Shown here one piece after another: positions 1-5,535 of a DNA stretch of 5,535 nt. The number at the start of each line of letters is the position of its first letter. The stretch's first letter is position 1. This stretch comes from Bacteroidota bacterium. Its GTDB lineage: Bacteria; Bacteroidota; Bacteroidia; Chitinophagales; Chitinophagaceae. The position numbers and the translations under genes are program-made. The notes under the pieces were generated by a model that searched no databases, was not told the origin of the DNA, and saw only the letters and a list, made by a program, of their open reading frames with translations. The stretch spans positions 1-5,535 of the forward strand of contig JAGWTX010000186.1 in assembly GCA_028875955.1 (NCBI GenBank). The letters run 5' to 3'.

Positions 1-18
1 TAAAGAAAACCTCTCATT

Positions 19-816
19 TCAGAATCGTATGGTAAAATGCTGTTTTATGGTCAATTCTTTCCGGAAAAATACAAGTCCGATAAAGAATAAATCAATACTC
101 AAAGTTACGGCAGGATCTTTCTTGATTTCATCCCAGGCCTGTTCCATTTCCCTGCTCCAGTGTATGTCATCAAATATCAGGATAGCATATTCATCCAGAT
201 AAGGCAATATTTCGCGGTAATACCGAAGAGTGGGTTCATACCGGTGGTTCCCATCTATAAATACAAGATCCACTTTACCCGCTTCTGACAACGTTGGTTG
301 TAATGTATGATCAAAATTCCCTTCAACTAAAGTAATATTCTGCAGACCCAGTCTGGTAAACAGATCCCTGGCTTTGCCGGCTATGGCAGGAGCCCCTTCC
401 ATCGTGATTACTTTCGAAGATATCCTGGCTGATGCCATATAAGCAGTTGAGATGCCCAGGCTGGTGCCTAATTCAAGAATGGTATCAGGCGCGAAATGAT
501 CTACGATCCTGAATAATAACTGACTGAATTTTTTGGGTTTTAGAGAGGATGCGGCAATATCTTTTATCCTTCGCAAATTGGGTTTTGCGACCCTGGAACC
601 TGCACCATAGTCATCAACCAAAATGGAATTGCCATCATGCAGCAGGCTTTCTCTTTGTATTTCTATATCTGAAAAGGCATAAAAATTCCGGTCATCATTC
701 AGCACTTCGGTTATGAATGAGAAGACAAAGGGCGAATGCACCCCATGCCCTTTCCCATTGGAAGCTGTCAGGTAATACCGCAGATAACGTAGTCCTAATT
801 GAAAACTTGAATACAT
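19..816 (-). CDS. Class I SAM-dependent methyltransferase (O-methyltransferase-like), 265 aa
   Basis: This is a predicted cytosolic methyltransferase that moves a methyl group from S-adenosylmethionine to an unknown acceptor. The Rossmann-type core shows motif I, ILELGTSLG (about residues 113-121), the acidic end of strand 2 in TMEG (E140, expected to bind the SAM ribose), FIDGNH (187-192) and FDDIHW (215-220). The FIDGNH and FDDIHW pattern resembles the O-methyltransferase/COG4122-like group, where such aspartates bind a metal, but the substrate cannot be read from the sequence. Residues 1-100 form an extension before the core, with a GKGHGVHSPF stretch (21-30) that I recall from Bacteroidota homologues. 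The ATG at 816 lies 3 nt after the stop of the upstream membrane-protein gene (TAA-TCC-ATG), so translation is probably coupled. It looks intact and is the last gene of the visible operon. The family call is firm and the acceptor is unknown. Confidence 0.88.
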   Translation of the reverse strand: MYSSFQLGLRYLRYYLTASNGKGHGVHSPFVFSFITEVLNDDRNFYAFSDIEIQRESLLHDGNSILVDDYGAGSRVAKPNLRRIKDIAASSLKPKKFSQLLFRIVDHFAPDTILELGTSLGISTAYMASARISSKVITMEGAPAIAGKARDLFTRLGLQNITLVEGNFDHTLQPTLSEAGKVDLVFIDGNHRYEPTLRYYREILPYLDEYAILIFDDIHWSREMEQAWDEIKKDPAVTLSIDLFFIGLVFFRKELTIKQHFTIRF

Positions 817-819
817 GGA

Positions 820-1284
820 TTAATTGCGTGTGGAATCAGGCATTTTGTGAAACAGCCAAAGTAAGGCATAAGCGGTAGAAAACAATGAAAGATATGCAGG
901 TATCTTTATCCATAACAGATACAGGTTCCAGTATTGGAATGGCGAATGCCAATACAGTAAAACAATCATGAGCAGGGAAAATAGCAGGTTTTCCCTTACT
1001 TTTTTTAGTAATGCAAAAAAGGGCAATACCATAACAACAGACAAACGAATCAGTGCAAAACCCGGATCTTCCTGGTTTTTTCCCTGTAACGATGGAAAAA
1101 GCGAACTGAGTTGATATAAACCGATGAGCTGTCTGATTAAAAAAACCGAATAGCCTATTAACAGGAGATTGGAGACTGCAATGAGCCGGTGATAGGTATC
1201 GGCCCTATTTGAATGAATGCGTTGTAAAGCAAGCAACAAAGGGAGCGTACAGATATAAGCAATTTGAATAAACGAAAGATACAT
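820..1284 (-). CDS. Small multi-pass membrane protein of unknown function, 154 aa
   Basis: I do not recognise this family. From the ATG at 1284 the protein has 154 residues and is very hydrophobic, with about five likely membrane helices near residues 2-20, 33-56, 76-94, 99-113 and 122-146. Positive clusters (QRIHSNR after helix 1, KKVR after helix 3) and the acidic loop GKNQEDPG (68-75) fit an N-out, C-in topology by the positive-inside rule. There is no cleavable signal peptide and no catalytic motif that I can see. A longer reading from a TTG at 1308 adds eight residues but overlaps folA by 22 nt. The ATG is preferred because it falls 2 nt after the folA stop (TGA-TC-ATG), and GGGAGAAAAAG upstream could serve as a weak ribosome site. 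The stop is 3 nt before the methyltransferase start. The tight packing supports a real gene in the same operon but does not reveal its role. Confidence 0.8.
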   Translation of the reverse strand: MYLSFIQIAYICTLPLLLALQRIHSNRADTYHRLIAVSNLLLIGYSVFLIRQLIGLYQLSSLFPSLQGKNQEDPGFALIRLSVVMVLPFFALLKKVRENLLFSLLMIVLLYWHSPFQYWNLYLLWIKIPAYLSLFSTAYALLWLFHKMPDSTRN

Positions 1285-1286
1285 GA

Positions 1287-1784
1287 TCAGGATTGCTTTT
1301 TCTCCCAACGCTGAAAATGAAATGGATAAGCGTGTTTTTCATCTGCTGCATGATTTTCTTCAGCAACCATTTCAAAAACGGCAGGGTCTATCGGCGGGAA
1401 AAAGGTATCGCCTTCCAATATCGCATCTATTTTTGTAAAATAAATTCTGTCTGCCAACTGCATACCTGCTGCAAATATCTCTCCGCCCCCGATAATAAAG
1501 GCATCCTGGTAATCCTGTGCTTCCGCCATTGATAAGGCATCCTGTAGCGAATGAACCACTTTTACCCCCTCCGGGTTCCAGTCGGTTTTCCGGGTAATCA
1601 TAATATTCAGCCTCCCGGTCAGCGGTTTGCCCAGTGAAACATAGGTCTTGCTCCCCATAATCACCGGCATTGCCCAGGTCGTATTTTTAAAGAATTTCAT
1701 GTCTTTGGGCAGACTCCACAACAGCTGGTTGTCTTTGCCGATTACGTGATTTGTTGTTGCAGCTACGATCATTGAGACTACCAT
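1287..1784 (-). CDS. folA: Dihydrofolate reductase, 165 aa
   Basis: This enzyme reduces 7,8-dihydrofolate to tetrahydrofolate with NADPH in the cytosol, and is the usual target of trimethoprim. The single DHFR domain fills the protein and its length is typical (about 160 residues). Visible family signatures are the N-terminal strand and Met20-type loop, IVAATTNHVIGKDNQLLW (6-23), the active-site acid D28 in LPKDM, VIMGSKTY (41-48), the arginine in LTGR (R58) expected to bind the folate glutamate tail, and the glycine-rich IIGGGEIF (97-104) of the cofactor site. No key residue is missing. The ATG at 1784 is chosen; a second Met at residue 5 is possible and would still keep the domain. It lies 39 nt downstream of thyA, whose product makes the dihydrofolate that FolA recycles, and its stop is 2 nt before the next gene. 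Confidence 0.97.
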   Translation of the reverse strand: MVVSMIVAATTNHVIGKDNQLLWSLPKDMKFFKNTTWAMPVIMGSKTYVSLGKPLTGRLNIMITRKTDWNPEGVKVVHSLQDALSMAEAQDYQDAFIIGGGEIFAAGMQLADRIYFTKIDAILEGDTFFPPIDPAVFEMVAEENHAADEKHAYPFHFQRWEKKQS

Positions 1785-1823
1785 GGACCGAATGTTTAGA
1801 AATGAGCAAAGTATACAAAAACC

Positions 1824-2618
1824 TTAAATGGCAACCGGCGCTTTGATAGGGGGGTGATATTGATAATTTTCCAATGTGAAATCTTCAAACTGAAAATTGA
1901 AAATATCTGTAACTTCTGGATTCAGTTTCATGGTTGGTAAGGCAAAAGGCGTTCTGCTTAGCTGTAACTGCACTTGTTCCAGGTGATTATTGTAGATATG
2001 CACATCTCCGAAACTGTGTACGAAATCACCATACTGCAATCCACAGACCTGTGCAACCATCATGGTTAATAATGCATAGGAAGCGATATTAAAGGGTACC
2101 CCCAGGAACACGTCTGCACTTCGTTGATACAACTGACAACTGAGTTTGCCTTCGGCTACGTAAAACTGAAAAAGGGTATGACAGGGCATCAATGCCATTT
2201 TGGGCAGTTCCGCCACATTCCAGGCGCTAACGATGAGCCTGCGGCTATCCGGATTCTTTTTGATTTGTCCGATCAGATCTGCAATCTGATCAATGGTGGT
2301 ACCATCTGCCCCCTCCCAGCTACGCCATTGTTTACCATAGACAGGGCCCAATTCCCCGTTTTCATCCGCCCATTCATCCCAGATACTTACTTTATGTTCC
2401 TGTAAATATCGGGTGTTGGTATCACCTTTCAGAAACCAAAGCAATTCGTAGATAATACTTTTCAGGTGCAGTTTTTTGGTGGTCACCATCGGGAAACCTT
2501 CCGCCAGGTTAAAACGCATCTGGTAGCCAAAACAACTGATCGTGCCGGTTCCGGTTCGATCCGTCTTCTGAACACCCTTATCTAGAATATGCCTGAGTAA
2601 ATCATGGTATTGCTGCAT
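1824..2618 (-). CDS. thyA: Thymidylate synthase, 264 aa
   Basis: ThyA methylates dUMP to dTMP using 5,10-methylenetetrahydrofolate as both carbon donor and reductant, releasing dihydrofolate. Starting from the ATG at 2618 the protein is 264 residues, the same length as E. coli ThyA as I recall it, and the landmark positions agree: R21 in DRTGTGT, E58, W80, R126/R127 (SRR, phosphate binding), catalytic C146 in MPCH, R166 in QLYQRS, D169, N177 and H207/Y209. The C-terminus ends in PVAI, the conserved tail that closes over the active site. In-frame TTG (2639) and ATG (2636) codons upstream would add six or seven residues with no family counterpart (MCILQP), so they are rejected as starts. The 72 nt space to the proline dehydrogenase gene could hold a promoter, but I found no convincing consensus. 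It is paired with folA downstream. Confidence 0.98.
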   Translation of the reverse strand: MQQYHDLLRHILDKGVQKTDRTGTGTISCFGYQMRFNLAEGFPMVTTKKLHLKSIIYELLWFLKGDTNTRYLQEHKVSIWDEWADENGELGPVYGKQWRSWEGADGTTIDQIADLIGQIKKNPDSRRLIVSAWNVAELPKMALMPCHTLFQFYVAEGKLSCQLYQRSADVFLGVPFNIASYALLTMMVAQVCGLQYGDFVHSFGDVHIYNNHLEQVQLQLSRTPFALPTMKLNPEVTDIFNFQFEDFTLENYQYHPPIKAPVAI

Positions 2619-2690
2619 AGGCTGCAAAATACACATCAATTGGTGATGGGGAAAGGAATGATAATCACATTGGGGAGAATCTGTGAATTG

Positions 2691-3875
2691 TTACCCTTTT
2701 CTTCGCTTCAGCTCCTTGTTGATCAGGGTCAGTTCCCGGCCGGTCTGTCCGCTCACACTGCTGTTTTCCTGAGCACGACGCATCAGATAGGGAACCACAT
2801 CACGGATGGGGCCAAATGGCAGGTATTTGCTCACATTAAAGCCTTCCTTGGCCAGGTTGAAAGTGATATTATCACTCATGCCATACAATTGCGAGAAATG
2901 AATGTGGGGATGATTGTGTGCCAACCCTTTTTTATCCATTAGCTGGGCTGCATACAGATTACTTTCCTCGTTATGGGTGGCTACGATAACGGAAACCGTA
3001 TCAATATGATCGATGCATAAAGCAACGGCTGCATTATAGTCCCTGTCTGTGGAAGCCTTGTCTTTCTGGATCGGGCTGGCATAACCTTTATCAAAAGCCC
3101 TTTCCCTCTCCTTCTCCATATATGCCCCCCTGACCAGTTTTATGCCCAGCATAAAACCTTGTTGTTTGGCAATATCGAGTGACATCTGCAGAAAATGCAG
3201 ACGGTCGTGACGGTATAACTGAATCGTATTGTAAACAATGACTTTTTCTTTATTGAAGATCTCCATCATTTCCATGGATAACCTGTCAACCGGGTCCTGT
3301 ATCCAGCTTTCCTCTGCATCAATCAGTACACCGATATTCTTTTCAGCAGCCACTTCACAAATCGTATACATTCTTTCCCGAACCCTGTCCCACTCGGCCG
3401 TTTCAGCTTCGTGATCATGAATTCCACTTCTTAACCGGGGTGCTTCATTCAGGGTTTGTAAAAGCCCGAATCTGGCAAGACCGGTAACTTTGATACTGAT
3501 AAAGGGAATATTGGTTTGTGTAGCGGCATAACTGATGACGCGGATAAACTCTTCGGTTGCATGATCATAACTGTCTTCTCCCTGTTTTCCTTCCACACCA
3601 TAATCCAGTATCACCTGAACGCCATATCTGCCTAACACTTCCCCCACTTCAGCCGTTTCTTCGAGTGTTTCACCACCGACAAACTGTTTGAAAATTGTTT
3701 TACGGATAATACCATGTACCGGCAAACCGGTTTTCATAATAAAAGGCGTTAACCGGGTTCCTATCTGTACAAACCAGGGGAATTCCATGGTTTTAAATAA
3801 AAATTTTGCCCCCTTCAGTTCTTTATCTGATTTATAGGCAAATGCGTTGGTGGTATTATCAAAGGAGATATTCAT
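2691..3875 (-). CDS. Proline dehydrogenase, monofunctional, 394 aa
   Basis: This FAD enzyme oxidises L-proline to 1-pyrroline-5-carboxylate, the first step of proline catabolism, and usually passes electrons to membrane quinones while peripherally bound. The TIM-barrel signatures appear in order: SIKVTGLA (127-134, with the substrate-site lysine K129), IDAEES (185-190), YNTIQLYRHD (215-224), KLVRGAYMEKER (246-257), ATHNEES (299-305), QLYGMSD (329-335) and the proline carboxylate-binding YLMRRAQEN (363-371, with R366, R367 and E370). No P5C dehydrogenase domain is fused, as is common in Bacteroidota, and the partner gene is not in this window. The length suits stand-alone enzymes of the phylum. 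The first 60 or so residues are less conserved helical sequence. The ATG at 3875 is the only sensible start. The gene is 87 nt from the SDR gene upstream and 72 nt from thyA, so it may be its own transcription unit. putA or prodh could serve as the name, but I leave it blank. Confidence 0.94.
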   Translation of the reverse strand: MNISFDNTTNAFAYKSDKELKGAKFLFKTMEFPWFVQIGTRLTPFIMKTGLPVHGIIRKTIFKQFVGGETLEETAEVGEVLGRYGVQVILDYGVEGKQGEDSYDHATEEFIRVISYAATQTNIPFISIKVTGLARFGLLQTLNEAPRLRSGIHDHEAETAEWDRVRERMYTICEVAAEKNIGVLIDAEESWIQDPVDRLSMEMMEIFNKEKVIVYNTIQLYRHDRLHFLQMSLDIAKQQGFMLGIKLVRGAYMEKERERAFDKGYASPIQKDKASTDRDYNAAVALCIDHIDTVSVIVATHNEESNLYAAQLMDKKGLAHNHPHIHFSQLYGMSDNITFNLAKEGFNVSKYLPFGPIRDVVPYLMRRAQENSSVSGQTGRELTLINKELKRRKG

Positions 3876-3955
3876 GCTAACGGCTGTTCGTCATGCGAAT
3901 ATCGGTAGACCTGAGGTAAGTAAAAAAGCTTTTCAAAGAAAGTTTCTAATATTTT

Positions 3956-3973
3956 AGGCGAATCAGATCGCCT
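3956..3973 (-). other. Small hairpin over the stop codon of the SDR gene
   Basis: AGGCGA and TCGCCT form a perfect 6 bp stem with a 6 nt loop that contains the TGA stop of the SDR gene. On the minus strand it is followed by an A-rich run (TAAAATATTAG) rather than a T tract, so it does not meet the usual form of an intrinsic terminator. It may be a weak 3' end structure or chance. Confidence 0.25.
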
Positions 3974-4679
3974 GGTGATTAAAAGGCTGTAAGACCATCT
4001 CACTAACCACTCCGCTCAATGGTTGCTGACAGAGAAACCAAATGGCCCTGGCGGCTTCTTCCGCTACAATCATCTTATCTCTTTGCACTCTAAGATCGAT
4101 GGTGTCCCAGAATTCGGTGTCCACTCCCCCCAGAAAGAGATTCGTGATCCGTATATCCGTCCTTTTTACCTCTTCCCTGATACTTTGCAGCATACCAGTC
4201 AGCCCGTATTTGCTGGCACTATAGGCGGCAGCACCGGCCATGGGCACTTTTCCCAAAACACCCGGAATATGGATGATCAAGCCTTTTTTCTGTGTCTTCA
4301 TACTAGGTAGTATGGCTTTCATAAGATAAAATGCCCCGAAGAGGTTTGTTTGCAGTGTCCGGGCAAAATCCGATGCGGTCAACAATTCCATGTTTTTCAG
4401 GATACCTATGCCGGCGGCATTGATCACAATATCGATTACCGGCGTCTGAGAAATCAGCTGCTCAACAGACCGTTGAACCTCATGCTCATCCGTGATATCC
4501 ATGATCAGTACCCTTTCCGGGGGGATCTGGCAGGTAGCCGCCAGTCCATGAAGCTTTTCACTGTTCCGGCCGGCGATAAACACGACAGCTCCTGCAGCCT
4601 GTATCAGTTGGGTGGCTCTTGAACCAATTCCTCCGGTTGCACCCACAATTAAAACGGTTTTTCCCTTTAAAGATTCCAT
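3963..4679 (-). CDS. SDR-family oxidoreductase lacking the canonical catalytic serine, 238 aa
   Basis: This is a short-chain dehydrogenase/reductase-fold protein, expected to bind NAD(P)H in the cytosol. The classical signatures are the dinucleotide site GATGGIG (13-19), an Arg after strand 2 in AGRN (R38, which leans toward NADP), D61 in MDITD, NAAG (87-90), N112 in NLFG, and YSASK giving Y153 and K157 of the active site. The unusual point is strand 5, which reads IIHIPGVLGK. The position 13 residues before the Tyr, normally the catalytic Ser, is G140, preceded by P139. The other tetrad residues (N112, Y153, K157) remain. It could be a reductase using an altered mechanism, an SDR-like protein with reduced activity, or a binding protein. 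Length is typical for the family. The substrate is unknown. It is transcribed divergently from the flavin-reductase-like gene, and an inverted repeat lies 21 nt upstream of its ATG. Confidence 0.9.
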   Translation of the reverse strand: MESLKGKTVLIVGATGGIGSRATQLIQAAGAVVFIAGRNSEKLHGLAATCQIPPERVLIMDITDEHEVQRSVEQLISQTPVIDIVINAAGIGILKNMELLTASDFARTLQTNLFGAFYLMKAILPSMKTQKKGLIIHIPGVLGKVPMAGAAAYSASKYGLTGMLQSIREEVKRTDIRITNLFLGGVDTEFWDTIDLRVQRDKMIVAEEAARAIWFLCQQPLSGVVSEMVLQPFNHQAI

Positions 4680-4699
4680 TCTGGTTTTTTGTACATCTA

Positions 4700-4722
4700 A
4701 ACAATACCCGGATCGTATTGTT
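4700..4722. promoter_or_regulatory. Perfect inverted repeat in a divergent intergenic region, candidate operator
   Basis: AACAATAC (4700-4707) and GTATTGTT (4715-4722) are perfect inverted arms of 8 bp around a 7 bp centre, CCGGATC. The repeat lies within the 93 bp between the SDR start (4679) and the flavin reductase start (4773), where a dimeric regulator could control both genes. Each arm also carries TATTGTT reading outward, one or two bases from the Bacteroidota -7 consensus TAnnTTTG. A TTTG at 4688-4691 is 24 nt before the plus-strand copy, longer than the usual 19-21 nt. The arms may therefore be paired promoter elements, an operator, or both. No regulator gene is visible in the window. 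Confidence 0.45.
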
Positions 4723-4772
4723 GTAAATCCGAATTATTTATTCCCTGAAAAGGACATTCAAAAACCGATGTG

Positions 4773-5255
4773 ATGCCACAACGCCCCTGGAACCGGGTCA
4801 ACCTTCCTGTATATTCCATCAGCAGCCACGATGGGAAAGGCACCCATAATATGCACATCATCACCTATGTTACCCAAATCAGCATGAAACCCAAACGTTT
4901 TGTTTGTGGCATCTATCAGGGCACCAAGACGCTGGAAAACATACGGCAACATCCCAGATTTGTCTTACAATTACTGGCTGCCGATCAATACAGGCTTACA
5001 GAGCTGCTGGGAAAAAAATCCGGTCATGCGGTGAATAAGATCGAAAGACTGGAAAAAAGGAAATTACTTGGTAACTGGAAAGAGTATCAGGTTCTTGCCA
5101 CATCTCTCGCACTGATCGAACTATCCGTATTGCAAAGTTTTGATGGAGGGGACCATACCGGTTTTCTTTGCGAGGTTCTGGATTATAAAAACCTTCGCGA
5201 AGGCGAACCCCTCACACTGGATATCCTTAGAGAACATAAATTGATCCGTATCTGA
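4773..5255 (+). CDS. Flavin-reductase-like FMN-binding split-barrel protein, 160 aa
   Basis: This protein belongs to the flavin reductase-like domain family (small split-barrel FMN-binding proteins), whose members reduce flavin with NAD(P)H or use bound FMN as a cofactor. The visible signature is the N-terminal PVYSISSHDGKGTHNMHIITY region (12-32), followed by ISMKPKRFVCGIYQGTKTLENI (36-57), where the SxxP and T-x-N-I elements normally surround the FMN phosphate and ring. GDHTGFLCEV (126-135) is the family's late GDH-x4-GEV-like strand, here with Cys in place of the usual Gly. Length fits a single-domain member. An in-frame stop at 4746-4748 limits the start to GTG 4770 or ATG 4773; the ATG is chosen. 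A GAAAAGGA purine run sits upstream but rather far away. It is divergent from the SDR gene and 64 nt before the epimerase gene. The physiological substrate is unknown. Confidence 0.85.
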   Translation: MPQRPWNRVNLPVYSISSHDGKGTHNMHIITYVTQISMKPKRFVCGIYQGTKTLENIRQHPRFVLQLLAADQYRLTELLGKKSGHAVNKIERLEKRKLLGNWKEYQVLATSLALIELSVLQSFDGGDHTGFLCEVLDYKNLREGEPLTLDILREHKLIRI

Positions 5256-5319
5256 CCCGACCCGGATACCACTGACAAAAAAGTTCCGTATCCAACCTGA
5301 AAATTGATGAAATTCGGGC

Positions 5320-5535
5320 ATGCAAATTACACATACCGAGATCTACCAATACAGCATCCCCATGGTTCCCTTTACCATCGCCACGGGAACCATGCATTTT
5401 GCACAGAATATCTTTATCAGGATACATACGGATGCCGGCATCACGGGTGTTGGGGAATGTTCTGCCTTTCCCATGATTGCGGGTGAGACACAGGCAACAT
5501 GTTTTGCCATGGCAAAGGATTTTGCAGCTTTATGG
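5320..5535 (+). CDS. Enolase-superfamily dipeptide epimerase, N-terminal part (72 codons, cut by the window end)
   Basis: An open frame from the ATG at 5320 runs without a stop to the end of the window; an in-frame TGA at 5308-5310 excludes a longer start. The 72 residues resemble the N-terminal capping domain of the mandelate racemase/muconate lactonizing branch of the enolase superfamily. PFTIATG (17-23), then NIFIRIHTDAGITGVGEC (30-47) and SAFPMIAGETQ (48-58), match the loop region that covers the active site in L-Ala-D/L-Glu-type and other dipeptide epimerases. Those enzymes interconvert stereoisomers of dipeptides, often from murein peptides, using Mg2+ and barrel lysines. The barrel, metal ligands and specificity residues lie outside the window, so the exact substrate cannot be stated; another enolase-superfamily racemase or cycloisomerase remains possible. 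It follows the flavin reductase gene by 64 nt on the same strand and may be cotranscribed. No clear Shine-Dalgarno sequence is present. Confidence 0.78.
   Translation, partial: MQITHTEIYQYSIPMVPFTIATGTMHFAQNIFIRIHTDAGITGVGECSAFPMIAGETQATCFAMAKDFAALW
5361..5394. repeat. Perfect 10 bp inverted repeat inside the start of the epimerase gene
   Basis: CATGGTTCCC (5361-5370) and GGGAACCATG (5385-5394) are perfect inverted arms separated by 14 nt. The repeat covers roughly codons 14-25 of the epimerase frame. In the mRNA it could fold into a 10 bp stem with six G-C pairs, about 40 nt after the start codon. No T tract follows, so it is not a standard terminator. It may affect early translation or be a chance result of codon choice. 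Confidence 0.4.

Noticed and set aside
1785..1823. Possible promoter in the thyA-folA gap, TATACTTTG on the minus strand
   Set aside because: It resembles TAnnTTTG only with the wrong internal spacing, and no upstream TTTG or TTGACA lies at a suitable distance. The short gap fits an operon better.
2619..2639. Upstream TTG and ATG codons that would lengthen ThyA by six or seven residues
   Set aside because: The start at 2618 gives 264 residues whose active-site positions agree with the E. coli numbering; the extra residues have no family counterpart.
2634..2648. CATCA-ATTGG-TGATG hairpin upstream of thyA
   Set aside because: Arms of 5 bp with a 5 nt loop are common by chance, and there is no other sign of a thyA leader or riboswitch.
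3876..3962. Search for a promoter or small RNA between the SDR and proline dehydrogenase genes
   Set aside because: A TTTG occurs on the minus strand but no TAnnTTTG lies 19-21 nt after it. Apart from the small hairpin at the SDR stop codon I see nothing supportable here.
4758..4952. Minus-strand open frame opposite the flavin reductase gene, and similar open frames opposite thyA, the proline dehydrogenase gene and the SDR gene
   Set aside because: They lie antisense to well-supported genes and their translations show no family features, so they are shadows of the coding strand.
5248..5293. Repeated GTATC/GATAC words after the flavin reductase gene, including GGATAC and GTATCC arms with an 18 nt loop
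   Set aside because: The arms are only 5-6 bp with a long loop and no T tract follows, so this is not distinguishable from chance and not a supported terminator.
5304..5486. Plus-strand 60-codon open frame beginning at a TTG and overlapping the epimerase start
   Set aside because: It is out of frame with the epimerase reading, which carries clear enolase-superfamily motifs. The 60-codon frame is His- and Cys-rich with no recognisable feature.

Overview
This window looks like an ordinary chromosomal stretch from a member of the Bacteroidota, most likely near the Chitinophagaceae. That placement is inferred from protein style: a stand-alone proline dehydrogenase of about 390 residues, a methyltransferase opening with the YLRYYLTASNGKGHGVHSPF type of N-terminus, and mostly weak or absent Shine-Dalgarno sequences. 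No search was run to confirm it. I see no mobile element, CRISPR array, tRNA, rRNA or sign of recent transfer.

Layout. Six genes lie on the minus strand. In transcription order they are an SDR oxidoreductase (4679-3963), proline dehydrogenase (3875-2691), thymidylate synthase thyA (2618-1824), dihydrofolate reductase folA (1784-1287), a small membrane protein of unknown function (1284-820) and a class I SAM-dependent methyltransferase (816-19). On the plus strand, divergent from the SDR gene, are a flavin-reductase-like FMN-binding protein (4773-5255) and the first 72 codons of an enolase-superfamily dipeptide epimerase (5320 to the window end).

How the genes work together. thyA and folA form a metabolic pair. 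ThyA makes dTMP and releases dihydrofolate, and FolA reduces that back to tetrahydrofolate. folA, the membrane protein and the methyltransferase are almost contiguous, with gaps of 2 and 3 nt, so they are very probably one translationally coupled operon. thyA sits 39 nt upstream of folA and probably belongs to it. Proline dehydrogenase (72 nt upstream of thyA) and the SDR gene (87 nt further upstream) may have their own promoters.

The intergenic space between the divergent SDR and flavin reductase genes holds a perfect 8+8 bp inverted repeat, the best candidate regulatory site here. The most unusual points are this operator-like repeat, the loss of the canonical catalytic serine in the SDR protein, a perfect 10 bp inverted repeat inside the start of the epimerase gene, and an uncharacterised five-helix membrane protein locked between folA and the methyltransferase. 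I found no evidence for a novel multi-gene system.
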